NCBI RefSeq assembly: GCF_050038885.1
Contig: NZ_CP143624.1
Location: 1,426,001-1,490,000 of the forward strand
Source of the DNA: Myxococcus flavus
GTDB lineage: Bacteria > Myxococcota > Myxococcia > Myxococcales > Myxococcaceae
DNA: 64,000 bases
Reading direction: 5' to 3'
Position 1 is the first letter of the stretch; every line of letters begins with the position of its first letter. This document shows positions 43,090 through 51,268 of the stretch, one piece after another. The notes below the pieces were generated by a model that was given only the letters and a program-made list of their open reading frames with translations, had not been told where the DNA came from and made no database searches. Both the position numbers and the translations under genes were made by a program.

Positions 43090-43761
43090 TTACTTGGCCG
43101 CGGGGGGCTTGGCCGCCTTGGGGACCTTCTCCCAGTCGGCCAGGAACTTCTTGATGCCCGCGTCGGTGAGCGGGTGGTTGGCCAGCTGGGTGATGACGTT
43201 GTAGGGCAGCGTGGCCACGTCCGCGCCCATGCGGGCGGCCTGGAGCACGTGCACCGGGTTGCGCACGCTGGCCACCAGCACCTGCGTGTTGAAGTGCTCG
43301 TAGTTCCGGTAGATTTCCAGGATGTTGGAGATGAGCTCCATGCCGTCCTGGGAGATGTCGTCCAGGCGCCCCACGAAGGGCGACACGTAGGTGGCGCCGG
43401 CCTTGGCGCACAGCAGGGCCTGGTTGGCGGAGAAGACGAGCGTGACGTTGGTGCGGATGCCCTCGGCGGTGAGCGCCTTGGTGGCCTTCATGCCCTCCAC
43501 GCCCATGGGAATCTTCACCACGACGTTGTCGTGAATCTTCGCCAGGGAGCGGCCCTCCTTGATGAGCTCGTCCGCTTCCATGGACACACATTCGGCGCTG
43601 ATGGGGCCGTCCACGATGGAGCAGATTTCGCGGATGGTCTCCTCCAGCCCCCGGCCCACCTTGGCGAGCAGGGACGGGTTGGTCGTCACTCCGTCCACGC
43701 AGCCCATGGCGTGGGCCTTGCGAATCTCCTCCACGTCGGCGCTGTCGATGAAGAACTTCAT
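43090..43761 (-). CDS. tal: Transaldolase (fructose-6-phosphate-aldolase-type)
   Basis: Class I aldolase of 223 residues, the short FSA/TalB-subfamily 3 length. Seen: MKFFIDSADVEEIRKA, the TTNPSLLAK motif, Schiff-base Lys83 in VVKIPMGVEG, and GATYVSPFVGRLDDI with phosphate-contacting residues. It transfers dihydroxyacetone in the pentose-phosphate pathway; some members act as simple fructose-6-phosphate aldolase. Start at 43761 is followed by a strong GGAGAGGGA ribosome site on the minus strand. Divergent from kdsD, with a 131-bp gap. Confidence 0.93.
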   Translation of the reverse strand: MKFFIDSADVEEIRKAHAMGCVDGVTTNPSLLAKVGRGLEETIREICSIVDGPISAECVSMEADELIKEGRSLAKIHDNVVVKIPMGVEGMKATKALTAEGIRTNVTLVFSANQALLCAKAGATYVSPFVGRLDDISQDGMELISNILEIYRNYEHFNTQVLVASVRNPVHVLQAARMGADVATLPYNVITQLANHPLTDAGIKKFLADWEKVPKAAKPPAAK

Positions 43762-43892
43762 CTCGTCCCTCTCCTGAAGGTGATGTGCCCCGGCCGTTGG
43801 AGGCCGGGCGAGCAGGCGCGTAACCGATGCCCCCCCACGCGTCAAGGGTGGCCACCACGGGGGGGTGAAGGGTAGAAGGCCGGGCACAGAAC

Positions 43893-44951
43893 ATGGCCCG
43901 CTCCTCTCGCTCCGCCGCCAAGAAGCCCCGCCTGCGCGCCCTCCCCAGCCGCCCTGCCCAGGCACCTGACGCTCCCTCTGACGCGGAGGCGACGCTCGCC
44001 TACGCGCGCGGCGTGCTGGAGGCCGAGGCCCGCGCCATCCTCGGCGTGACGGAGCGCCTGGGCGACGACTTCCTCCGCGCCGTGCAGCTGGTGCGCGAGT
44101 GCCGGGGACAGGTCGTCGTCACCGGCATGGGCAAGGCGGGCCACATCGGCCAGAAGCTGTCCGCCACGCTGGCGTCCACCGGCATCCGCTCGGTGTACCT
44201 GCACCCGGCGGAGGCGGTGCACGGCGACCTGGGCCGCGTGGGGCGCGGCGATGTCATCCTCGCGCTGTCCAACAGCGGCTCCACGGAGGAGCTCATCCGC
44301 ATCCTCCCCTCCTTCAAGCGGATGGAGACGCCCGTCATCGCCCTCACCGGCGACGCGAAGAGCCCGCTGGGGCGCGCCGCGGACGTGGTGCTGGACATCG
44401 GCGCAATCCCCGAGGCGTGCCCCATGGGCCTGGTCCCCACGGCCTCCACCGCCGCGCTGCACGCGGTGGGTGACGCGCTGGCCATGACGGTGCTGCGCTC
44501 GCGGCCCTTCGGCACGGAGGACTACGCGCTGCTGCATCCGGGCGGAAAGCTGGGGCGCTCCGTGCAGCGCGTCTTCGAGCTGATGCGCACCGGCCCCGCC
44601 AACCCGCTGGTGCGCGACACCTCGCCGCTGTCCGCGGTGGTGGGAGTGATGACGAAGACACCGGGCCGCCCGGGCGCCGCCTGCGTGGTGGACAAGGCGG
44701 GCAAGCTGGTGGGCATCTTCACCGACGGCGACCTGCGCCGCCGCGTGGAGGCGGGCCTCACGGACTTCACCGTGCCCGTGCGCGAGCTGATGGGGAAGAA
44801 TCCCCGCTGCGTGACGCCGGAGACACTGGTGCTCACCGCAGCCACGCAGATGCGCGAGCTGCGCGTGGACCAGCTCCCCGTGGTGGACGTGGAGGGCCGC
44901 GCCGTGGGCCTGCTGGACGTGCAGGACCTGCTGGCCGCGAAGTTCGTCTGA
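43893..44951 (+). CDS. kdsD: Arabinose-5-phosphate isomerase (KdsD/KpsF family)
   Basis: Interconverts ribulose-5-phosphate and arabinose-5-phosphate for KDO of lipopolysaccharide. 352 residues: Lys/Arg-rich N-terminus, an SIS domain at ~45-200 (VTGMGKAGHIGQKLSATLASTG, LALSNSGSTEELIRILP, PEACPMGLVPTASTAA, DYALLHPGGKLGR), then two CBS domains (~210-350). All family motifs are present. Substrate supply through ribulose-5-phosphate links it to the divergent transaldolase gene. Followed by the ECF sigma operon. Confidence 0.93.
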   Translation: MARSSRSAAKKPRLRALPSRPAQAPDAPSDAEATLAYARGVLEAEARAILGVTERLGDDFLRAVQLVRECRGQVVVTGMGKAGHIGQKLSATLASTGIRSVYLHPAEAVHGDLGRVGRGDVILALSNSGSTEELIRILPSFKRMETPVIALTGDAKSPLGRAADVVLDIGAIPEACPMGLVPTASTAALHAVGDALAMTVLRSRPFGTEDYALLHPGGKLGRSVQRVFELMRTGPANPLVRDTSPLSAVVGVMTKTPGRPGAACVVDKAGKLVGIFTDGDLRRRVEAGLTDFTVPVRELMGKNPRCVTPETLVLTAATQMRELRVDQLPVVDVEGRAVGLLDVQDLLAAKFV

Positions 44952-44963
44952 GCGCCTGCCTCA

Positions 44964-44988
44964 GGGAACAGGGATGCGACATCCCGTC
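44964..44988 (+). promoter_or_regulatory. Candidate ECF-type promoter with palindromic spacer
   Basis: GGGAAC (44964-44969) and CGTC (44985-44988) are 15 bp apart, close to the GGAAC-N16/17-CGTC shape used by many ECF sigma factors. The spacer contains the inverted repeat GGGAT-GCGAC-ATCCC. It lies 13 bp after the kdsD stop and ~140 bp before the sigma gene, consistent with autoregulation. Confidence 0.4.
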
Positions 44989-45059
44989 AAGGGGTGAAGC
45001 CACCTCCGGAAAAATGTCCCACGCGCTGAAGGTCATGCGTCTCGCCTCGCGGGAGCCTG

Positions 45060-45100
45060 CCCCCTCGGACACCCAGACCGGGTGACACTGGCCGAGGGGG
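45060..45100 (+). other. Long nested hairpin before the ECF sigma gene
   Basis: CCCCCTCGG (45060-45068) pairs perfectly with CCGAGGGGG (45092-45100); inside, CACCC (45070-45074) pairs with GGGTG (45080-45084). No T tract follows. It could terminate kdsD readthrough, or structure the sigma mRNA leader that ends at GTG 45132. Confidence 0.55.
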
Positions 45101-45131
45101 GCTGTCCAGCGGCCCCGGGCGAGGGCCGTCC

Positions 45132-45683
45132 GTGCGCGAGCCGGAGAACACCGTCGAAGAGACCGAGGGCTACTACCGCCGCTACGGTGAAGCCGTGTAC
45201 CGGCGCTGCCGGCGCCTGCTCGGCGACGACGCGTTGGCGTGGGACATGACCCAAGAGGTGTTCCTCCGCGCCCACGCGCACCTGAAGCAGGTACGTGACG
45301 CCAGCTCCCCCCTGTCCTGGCTGCTGACGGTGGCGGACCGGCAGTGCTTCTCTGTGCTGCGCCGCCGCCGCACCGAGGCCGCCAGTGCCATCACCCTCCG
45401 CGCGCCCGCGGTGGGCGCCCACACCTCACCGGATGCCGCCCTGGAGCGACTCCTGGTGGAGGCGGACCTGGTGCGGCACGTGCTCGCCCACTGCCCGGAA
45501 GACGTCCAGCGCATCGTGGCGCACCGATTCATCGACGAGCTCGAGCAGGAGCAGATTGCCGCGTTGCTCGACGTGTCGCGCAAGACGGTGCAGCGAAAGC
45601 TCCAGGCCTTCTTCGATACCGCGCGGCGCCTGCTGGAGGTCGCTCCCAATCCCGTGCCGGGAAAAGGAACCGTATCCATATGA
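45132..45683 (+). CDS. ECF-type RNA polymerase sigma factor
   Basis: A 183-residue extracytoplasmic-function sigma factor. Region 2 is at about 14-85 (YGEAVYRRCRRLLGDDALAWDMTQEVFLRAHAHLKQV), with the DMTQEVFLRA promoter-melting helix. Region 4 is at about 110-170 (VLAHCPEDVQRIVAHRFIDELEQEQIAALLDVSRKTVQRKLQAF), a helix-turn-helix for the -35. The GTG start follows CGAGGG. It overlaps the downstream anti-sigma-like gene by 3-4 bp (ATGA), so expression is coupled. Together with the next three genes it makes a dedicated envelope-signalling module. Confidence 0.92.
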   Translation: MREPENTVEETEGYYRRYGEAVYRRCRRLLGDDALAWDMTQEVFLRAHAHLKQVRDASSPLSWLLTVADRQCFSVLRRRRTEAASAITLRAPAVGAHTSPDAALERLLVEADLVRHVLAHCPEDVQRIVAHRFIDELEQEQIAALLDVSRKTVQRKLQAFFDTARRLLEVAPNPVPGKGTVSI

Positions 45684-46459
45684 GCCCCCCTGCCCTCCCA
45701 CGCTTTCCGGGCGTGCCGGACCTGATGATTGAGCGCTACCTCTGTGGAGAGCTGTCCCCGGAGGAGGCACGACGCGTGGAGGACGCGGCGCGCGAATCCC
45801 CCGCGCTGGCGGCGCACCTGCGCACCCGCCGCGCCGAGCAGGCCGCCTTCACCGCCACGCGCCCCTTCGGTCCGCTCCGAGCACGAATGGCGCCGCGAAG
45901 GGAGGGCGAGGGCCGTTGGCGGTCCCTCATCCGGTGGGTCCAGCCCGCGCTCGCGCTCTGCGCGCTCATCGCCTTGTTGGTGATTCCATGGCGGTCCCAG
46001 ACGAACGAGGGCGAGCGGGTGCGCGTGCGAGGAGGCCTCACCGCGCGGCTCCTCGTCAAACGGGGCGAGGCCGTCTTCGAACAAGCCGCTGGCGTGGTTC
46101 TGCGGCCCGGCGACCGGGTGAGAGTTGAAGTGGAAGATGTGGAAGGCGGCTTGCTGTACGTGCTGGCCCTGAGCGACCACGGCAGCCTGACGCCGCTGCA
46201 TGGATTTCCCCAGACTGGCGGCGCGGTGAAGATGAAGCCGGGGCGACTGGTGCTCCCCGGCAGCCTGGAACTGGACGCCGCTCCTGAGCGAGAGGCCCTG
46301 GTGATGGTGCTCACGCCCGATGCGGCCGACGCGCCCTCGTCGGAAACGGTCCTGCACTGGATGGAGCGGGCAACGGAGGGGACGGACTTTCCCCCTCGGC
46401 CCGAACCGCTTCCCTCGATGCGGTACATCGTGCGCGAGCTTCACAAGGAGCAGCCATGA
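45680..46459 (+). CDS. Anti-sigma-factor-like membrane protein with DUF4384-type domain
   Basis: A 259-residue protein: residues 1-50 resemble an anti-sigma N-terminal helix (LMIERYLCGELSPEEARRVEDAA), without the His-x3-Cys-x2-Cys zinc motif. One TM helix is at ~87-104. A ~150-residue extracytoplasmic part has a beta-rich region (VRVEVEDVEGGLLYVLALSDHGSLTPLHG) that looks DUF4384-like. ATG 45680 shares ATGA with the sigma stop; the caspase start at 46456 overlaps its stop the same way. It probably holds the ECF factor at the membrane until a signal arrives. Confidence 0.8.
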   Translation: MSPPALPRFPGVPDLMIERYLCGELSPEEARRVEDAARESPALAAHLRTRRAEQAAFTATRPFGPLRARMAPRREGEGRWRSLIRWVQPALALCALIALLVIPWRSQTNEGERVRVRGGLTARLLVKRGEAVFEQAAGVVLRPGDRVRVEVEDVEGGLLYVLALSDHGSLTPLHGFPQTGGAVKMKPGRLVLPGSLELDAAPEREALVMVLTPDAADAPSSETVLHWMERATEGTDFPPRPEPLPSMRYIVRELHKEQP

Positions 46460-48204
46460 GCGCGCCGCGGGTTGAGGCACGTGTCCCCCCGGCCAGCACG
46501 TTGGCGCGAGCGCACGGCTGGACGTCGGGTGCGACAAGCGCTCCGAATGCTCCAGGCGTGACGCGCCACTCGCGCGAGGGCGTCCACGGCACCTCGCACT
46601 CGGCGGCCCTGCAAGTGCTCACCTGCCTTGCCCTCGTAGGAATGATATTGGCGACCTGGCCCGCGGCCGCGGAGAGTCGCTTCGCGCTCAGCGTCGGACA
46701 CAACCTGGGCCGGGACACCGACGAGCCCCTCCGCTGGGCGGAGCGGGACGCAGAACGCCTGGACGCGCTCCTGGGCCAGCTTGGCGGCGTGCCCGAGGAC
46801 CGACGCATTCTCCTGCGAGGTGAAGCACCCGCCAGTGTACGGCTCGCCCTGGCGAGGATGCGGGGACGCATCGAGGAAGCACGCCGTGCGGGAGAACGCA
46901 CGTTGCTGTTCTTCTACTACTCGGGGCATGGAGACGGCGCCGCGCTCCGCATGGGGGGAGAGGCATTGGCGCTCGCCGAACTGCAACGACTGCTCGCCGA
47001 GGTTCCCTCCACGGTGACCGTGGCCATACTGGACGCCTGCCACAGCGGCGCCATGGTGCGCGGGCGCACCAAGGGGCTCACGTCCGCGCCTGCCTTCGAC
47101 ATTTCCTTCGTGCGGCAGGTGGGCCCTTCGGGGAAGGTGCTCATCACGTCCGCAGGCGCGCACGAAGTCGCACAGGAGTCCGACAGCCTCCAGGGCTCCT
47201 ACTTCTCGCATCACCTGATATCAGGCTTGCGTGGCGCCGCGGACGCGAACGGCGACGGGCGAGTGAGCCTCACCGAGGCCTATGGCCACGTCTACCACCG
47301 CACCCTCGCGGCCTCTCATGGCTCCAGCGCGGCGGTGCAGCACCCCGAGCTGGCCAGCCAGCTGGCGGGAGAAGGCGACCTGTTCATCACCACCCTGGCA
47401 CGAGCCCAGGCGCAGCTGGAGCTCCCCGCCGCGCTGGGAGACAGCGTGGTGCTGGTCGACGAGCGCACGCTCCAGGTGATGGCGGAAGTGGAACCCCGTC
47501 CGCAAGCCCCGATACGGCTTGCGCTGTCCTCTGGCCGGTATCGCATCCAGGTCAGGCGAGGCGCACAGGTGCTCTTCGGCAAGGTCTACCTTCCCTGGGG
47601 CAGCCACCACCGATTGAACCCGGCATCGCTTGAGGTGCGTACGCTCGCGCTGCACCAGCGAAAAGGTGCGCTCCTGGAGGAGGGGGGCTGGCGGCTTCAA
47701 GCCGGACTGGGTTTGGGCAGGTCTTCCACACACGTGGGCGGTTGGGGGCCTCAAGCGGGCCTGCTGTTCACGAGAGAGTCAACCGCGGGCACGAAGCCAG
47801 GGCTCTCTCTCACAGGTGGTTTGACGCTCGGAGGACATCGAGGGGCCACACACTCACTGCGGATGGCCCACGCCGAGTTGGGGCTGTGGGGTGGGGTCGG
47901 CCTGGCGCGTGCCGTGGGCTCCCTCTGGACCAGTGTGCATGTTGGCGGCGGTGCCATCGGGGTGCTCCAGCGCGCCACCAGCCTCGAGGCGGCGCAGCGA
48001 CGACGCCTGGACCTTCCCGCAGAAAGAATGCGCGTCGGCGCGGGCGCAGCCACCTTCGCCGCGGTCTCCACGGAAGTCCCCATCGGTGCAAGCGCCGGGC
48101 TCTTCCTGCGATTGGGCATGTGGGTGGCCTTGATGAAGGAAGACCAGCAATTGCGCGTGCAGGCAGCGCCCAGCCTCTTGATTGGAAGCACCTGGAGCTC
48201 TTGA
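46456..48204 (+). CDS. Caspase-like (C14) protein with C-terminal beta-barrel-like domain
   Basis: 582 residues: a ~50-residue N-terminus ahead of a hydrophobic export segment (~51-72), a caspase fold with His158 in YYSGHGD and Cys195 in LDACHSGAM, and a loop DANGDGRVSLTE (263-274) with EF-hand-type ligand spacing. Residues ~330-582 contain repeated amphipathic beta strands resembling an outer-membrane barrel. The His/Cys dyad is intact, so peptidase activity is plausible; specificity is unknown. The 46456 start overlaps the anti-sigma stop by 4 bp, though the export segment could suit a start further on. The operon context suggests a sigma-controlled periplasmic or surface protease. Confidence 0.85.
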   Translation: MSAPRVEARVPPASTLARAHGWTSGATSAPNAPGVTRHSREGVHGTSHSAALQVLTCLALVGMILATWPAAAESRFALSVGHNLGRDTDEPLRWAERDAERLDALLGQLGGVPEDRRILLRGEAPASVRLALARMRGRIEEARRAGERTLLFFYYSGHGDGAALRMGGEALALAELQRLLAEVPSTVTVAILDACHSGAMVRGRTKGLTSAPAFDISFVRQVGPSGKVLITSAGAHEVAQESDSLQGSYFSHHLISGLRGAADANGDGRVSLTEAYGHVYHRTLAASHGSSAAVQHPELASQLAGEGDLFITTLARAQAQLELPAALGDSVVLVDERTLQVMAEVEPRPQAPIRLALSSGRYRIQVRRGAQVLFGKVYLPWGSHHRLNPASLEVRTLALHQRKGALLEEGGWRLQAGLGLGRSSTHVGGWGPQAGLLFTRESTAGTKPGLSLTGGLTLGGHRGATHSLRMAHAELGLWGGVGLARAVGSLWTSVHVGGGAIGVLQRATSLEAAQRRRLDLPAERMRVGAGAATFAAVSTEVPIGASAGLFLRLGMWVALMKEDQQLRVQAAPSLLIGSTWSS

Positions 48205-48259
48205 GGAATGTCCCACGAAGTTCCCGCCCCGCGTCTCACTCCCTGCAACCCAAGAGGCC

Positions 48260-48285
48260 CTCGCGGACAAAAAGACCTCCGCGAG
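48260..48285 (+). other. Hairpin between caspase and lipoprotein genes
   Basis: CTCGCGGA (48260-48267) pairs perfectly with TCCGCGAG (48278-48285) around a 10-base loop rich in A. It may terminate or attenuate the caspase transcript before the lipoprotein gene at 48311, which has its own GAGAGGTG ribosome site. Confidence 0.5.
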
Positions 48286-48310
48286 CCCTCGACACATGTG
48301 GAGAGGTGAC

Positions 48311-49330
48311 ATGGCGCAACGGAAGGCACACGCAACCCTCGGAGCCGCGATTTTCACGCTGGTCCTCGCCGGCTGCGGCGGGCTCATGGGAGACGAAGCC
48401 GAGGACGAAGCACTATTCACAGTGGAGGGCACTCTGCTCGGCGCCGAGTCACTCGACGAGGCACGCTCCAAGAAACTGCGGGCGGCCCTCTACTGGGAGC
48501 ACTGGCCGGAGGCCACGCTCCAGTGCATGCTGGAGAATCCCTTCCATATCGCGATGGGCAAATGCCAGCGGATAAGCCCCAGGCAAACGTTCGAGCGGCG
48601 CACCGTGGACGTCAAGGTGAACGGGCGCTTCCCCAACACCTTCAACATGCCCGTGCATCGACTTCCTGAGCCCGGCGTCTTGCATGGGGAGGAAGGCTCG
48701 AAGCTCGGCGTCGCCTACGTGCTGGCCTATGTAGATGGCAACGACAATTCCCAGCTCGACCGTGTCAGCCTCACGGCGACGTCCAGCCCGGACCTTGTCA
48801 TTGGGCACCAGGAGGGAAACGAGCGAGGAGAGACGGAGTATCACTGGATTGTGTATCGGGAGGGCACGCTTCACCCGCTCTACGAAAAGCTGTTCAGCGA
48901 CTGCCCCGAGCCACCTCAAGGCTACTCCCTGGTGACGTACCGCTACAGGAATGACCCGAGCCTGCCCGACGGCCACCAGTACTTCGACGGCTGCTTCCTG
49001 ACGGAACGACGCGTGAAGGTGAACATCTCCATCGCGGCAGATGGCCGATTCAAGGAGATGGCCTGCGAGCACCCCAGCAACTTCCTGTACGCACCGAATG
49101 TGCGTGCGGCCACCGCGAGCCCACCTCCGGCCGGAAGCACCCAGGAGTGCCGACGCAATAAGAGCGTCCACAACCAGGACGAAGTGCTCGTGGTGAACAA
49201 GCACCCGGAGCGCTTCTGCAGCGTCGCGAACAGCGAAATCTACACGCTGCTCGACTACTGGGACGATACCTGGGATGACCGGGCCACGCCTCCGGCCTGG
49301 TGGCCCTGCGAGCCACCGGCCCTGCCCTGA
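48311..49330 (+). CDS. Cys-rich hypothetical lipoprotein
   Basis: A 339-residue exported lipoprotein: signal peptide with lipobox LAGC, lipid on Cys22. The mature protein is acidic with several Cys spread along the chain, consistent with disulfides. Segments around LGVAYVLAYVDGNDNSQLDRV resemble repeat-like beta strands seen in myxobacterial lipoproteins, but no named domain is recognised. It follows the caspase gene by ~107 bp with a hairpin between; co-regulation with the caspase is plausible but unproven. The start at 48311 follows GAGAGGTG; a frame extending 43 codons upstream is rejected. Confidence 0.75.
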   Translation: MAQRKAHATLGAAIFTLVLAGCGGLMGDEAEDEALFTVEGTLLGAESLDEARSKKLRAALYWEHWPEATLQCMLENPFHIAMGKCQRISPRQTFERRTVDVKVNGRFPNTFNMPVHRLPEPGVLHGEEGSKLGVAYVLAYVDGNDNSQLDRVSLTATSSPDLVIGHQEGNERGETEYHWIVYREGTLHPLYEKLFSDCPEPPQGYSLVTYRYRNDPSLPDGHQYFDGCFLTERRVKVNISIAADGRFKEMACEHPSNFLYAPNVRAATASPPPAGSTQECRRNKSVHNQDEVLVVNKHPERFCSVANSEIYTLLDYWDDTWDDRATPPAWWPCEPPALP

Positions 49331-49342
49331 CGCACCTGCGCA

Positions 49343-49375
49343 GCGGGGCCCGGGCCTGACACGCCGGAGCCCCGC
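49343..49375. terminator. Convergent terminator-like hairpin
   Basis: GCGGGGC (49343-49349) pairs with GCCCCGC (49369-49375), with a shorter CCGG/CCGG pair inside. It sits in the ~50-bp gap between the convergent lipoprotein and TPR genes. GC-rich with no T tract; probably bidirectional. Confidence 0.5.
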
Positions 49376-49382
49376 CGTGACG

Positions 49383-50747
49383 TCACTGCCCCAGCTTCTC
49401 CTGGAGGCTGGCCTTGTTGGGGTATTCCGGCGCGTCCGCGGCGAGCTTCTCCCACAGGGCCCGGGCGCCCTTCTCGTCGCCCTTGGCCTTGAGGGTGTCA
49501 CCCAGCTTCTCCACGGAGAGCGGGTCGGACTGCACGGCCACGCCCCACACGCGCGCAGCCATGGGGCGATCCAGGCCCACCAGGGCCCACGCCATGCCCG
49601 CCTTCGCGCGGCCGTTCTCCGGCTGGAAGGGCACCACGCGCGTGTAGTTGGCGAGCGCCTCCTGGTAGCGGCCCTGGGCGAGGTGCTCCTCGCCCTCCTC
49701 CACCAGCTTCGCCAGGCCCTGCTCCAGCTCCGGCGTGCGCTCGGTGTTCTTCACCGCGTCCACCATCTCCTGCGACAGCGGCCGGGGCGCGTCCGCTTCA
49801 GCGGCGGCGGGCGCCTGCGACAGGCGGATGCGGCGGTCCTCCGCGCGCGAGGCCAGCAGCTTCTTCCGGCCTCCCGCCTTCACCGTCTCCTCCACCAGCG
49901 TGGCCATCCGCTTCGCCATGGGCGCGCGGTACGAATCCGGGTGTGCGGCCGCCACCGCCTCGAAGCCCTCGCCGGCCTGCTTCAGCGCCGCGACGTCGTC
50001 GCCCTTCGTCTCGAAGAGCAGCGCCGCGCGCGCGTAGAGCGCGTCCTCGTGCCGGGGCTCCACCTCCAGCACGGCGTTGTAGGCGGTCAGCGCCTTGGCG
50101 CTGTCGTTGGAGAGGTAGTGCGCGTTGGCCTCCATCACCGCCACGTCCAGCACCGGCGCAAGCGCCGCGCGCGCGCAGGCCGCCGCGCCCGCCGTGTCAC
50201 CCTTCTTCGCGCGCGCCTCCGCGGCGGTGTGCATCTCCTCCACCGGCATGTTCACCGTGAAGCCACAGCCCGCGGCCTCCGCGGTGGGCACGGCGGCCTT
50301 GCCCAGCTTCTTGCGCTGCGCCAGGAACAGCTCCCGCGTGGGCTTCGCGCGCGCCAGCGCCTGCTGGAGGTAGGTGATGGCCTCCGCGTTGCGGCCATTC
50401 ACGTAGTACAGGCGCCCCAGCGACGCGGCGATTTCGAAGGTCTTCTCCCGGTCCGCCAGCCCCTCCGTCGAGTCGAGCTGCCGCAGCAGCTCCTCCGCGG
50501 ACGGCGGCGCCCGGCCCGTGCCCGACATGGGCGGGTGCCCCGGCGGCAGCTGCTCCGGGTTGATGCTGGGGGCCACGCCCTCCGTCGGCGGATGGCCCTC
50601 CGGCATGGCCGAGCCCGCGGGCTTCATCGTCGAGGTGGCGGGCGAGGCCTCGGTCCCCGGGGGAATGGGCGGGTGGCCGGCGGGCAGCGTCGAGGGGGTC
50701 TGGGCGGTCAGCAGCGCCGCGGTGGCCAGGGCAAGGGACAGGTTCAT
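49383..50747 (-). CDS. TPR-repeat protein with N-terminal GHPP motifs
   Basis: A 454-residue exported protein: hydrophobic N-terminal signal (~1-16), a Pro-rich region carrying three GHPP motifs (residues 24, 51, 70), then TPR-like helices (for example KTFEIAASLGRLYYVNGRNAEAITYLQQAL and the C-terminal KLGDTLKAKGDEKGARALWEKLAADAPEYPNKA). It is the last gene of the DAP operon run and overlaps folK by 4 bp (ATGA). GHPP motifs recur in exported proteins and may bind metal or a partner; function is not assigned. Confidence 0.75.
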   Translation of the reverse strand: MNLSLALATAALLTAQTPSTLPAGHPPIPPGTEASPATSTMKPAGSAMPEGHPPTEGVAPSINPEQLPPGHPPMSGTGRAPPSAEELLRQLDSTEGLADREKTFEIAASLGRLYYVNGRNAEAITYLQQALARAKPTRELFLAQRKKLGKAAVPTAEAAGCGFTVNMPVEEMHTAAEARAKKGDTAGAAACARAALAPVLDVAVMEANAHYLSNDSAKALTAYNAVLEVEPRHEDALYARAALLFETKGDDVAALKQAGEGFEAVAAAHPDSYRAPMAKRMATLVEETVKAGGRKKLLASRAEDRRIRLSQAPAAAEADAPRPLSQEMVDAVKNTERTPELEQGLAKLVEEGEEHLAQGRYQEALANYTRVVPFQPENGRAKAGMAWALVGLDRPMAARVWGVAVQSDPLSVEKLGDTLKAKGDEKGARALWEKLAADAPEYPNKASLQEKLGQ

Positions 50748-51268
50748 GTGTCGTTGCTCGAGTAGCTCGCTTCGGGCCACCACGTGGCCTCGCTCCTGCG
50801 GACGTCCTGCGGGGCGAGTTTCCCGAGGAGCTCCTTCACCGACATTCCCAGTACCGGATGACGCAGGTGGGGCGCCAGCTCTACGAGCGGCTCCAGGGCG
50901 AAGCGGCGCTTGTGCAGCTCCAGGTGAGGTACCTGGAGCGTGGGGTCAGCCACCACCTGTCCCTCCCAGAAGAGGATGTCCAGGTCGATGGTGCGCGGGC
51001 CCCAGCGCACGTCGCGGCGGCGGCCCAGGTCCTTCTCAATCTGCTGGAGGATGCAGAGCAGGCGCTGCGGCGACAGTCCGCACTCCAGGGCCACCACCGC
51101 GTTGAGGTAGCGAGGCTGCGGCGGCCCCACGGGGGCGCTGTCGAAGAGCGAGGAGCAGTGGAGCACCGCCACCGCATCGATGCGGGACAGCGCGGACAGG
51201 GCGGCAACGAGGTGGTTCTCGCGGTCTCCCTCGTTGGAACCCAATCCGACGTAGACGGTGTCGCTCAC
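50744..51268 (-). CDS. folK: 2-amino-4-hydroxy-6-hydroxymethyldihydropteridine pyrophosphokinase
   Basis: HPPK of the folate pathway, 174 residues. Family signatures: VYVGLGSNEGDRENHL, the SSLFDSAPVG pterin region, LLCILQQIEKDLGRRRDVRWGPRTIDLDILFW with the metal-binding DLDILF Asp pair, and PHLELHKRRFALEPL. It overlaps FAH by 4 bp and the TPR gene by 4 bp. Its co-transcription with lysine/DAP genes is unusual but overlapping stops make it likely. Confidence 0.95.
   Translation of the reverse strand: MSDTVYVGLGSNEGDRENHLVAALSALSRIDAVAVLHCSSLFDSAPVGPPQPRYLNAVVALECGLSPQRLLCILQQIEKDLGRRRDVRWGPRTIDLDILFWEGQVVADPTLQVPHLELHKRRFALEPLVELAPHLRHPVLGMSVKELLGKLAPQDVRRSEATWWPEASYSSNDT

Noticed and set aside
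46456..48204. Start of the caspase-like protein further downstream, at the export segment
   Set aside because: Possible, but the 4-bp overlap with the anti-sigma stop favours 46456; ribosome profiling would decide.
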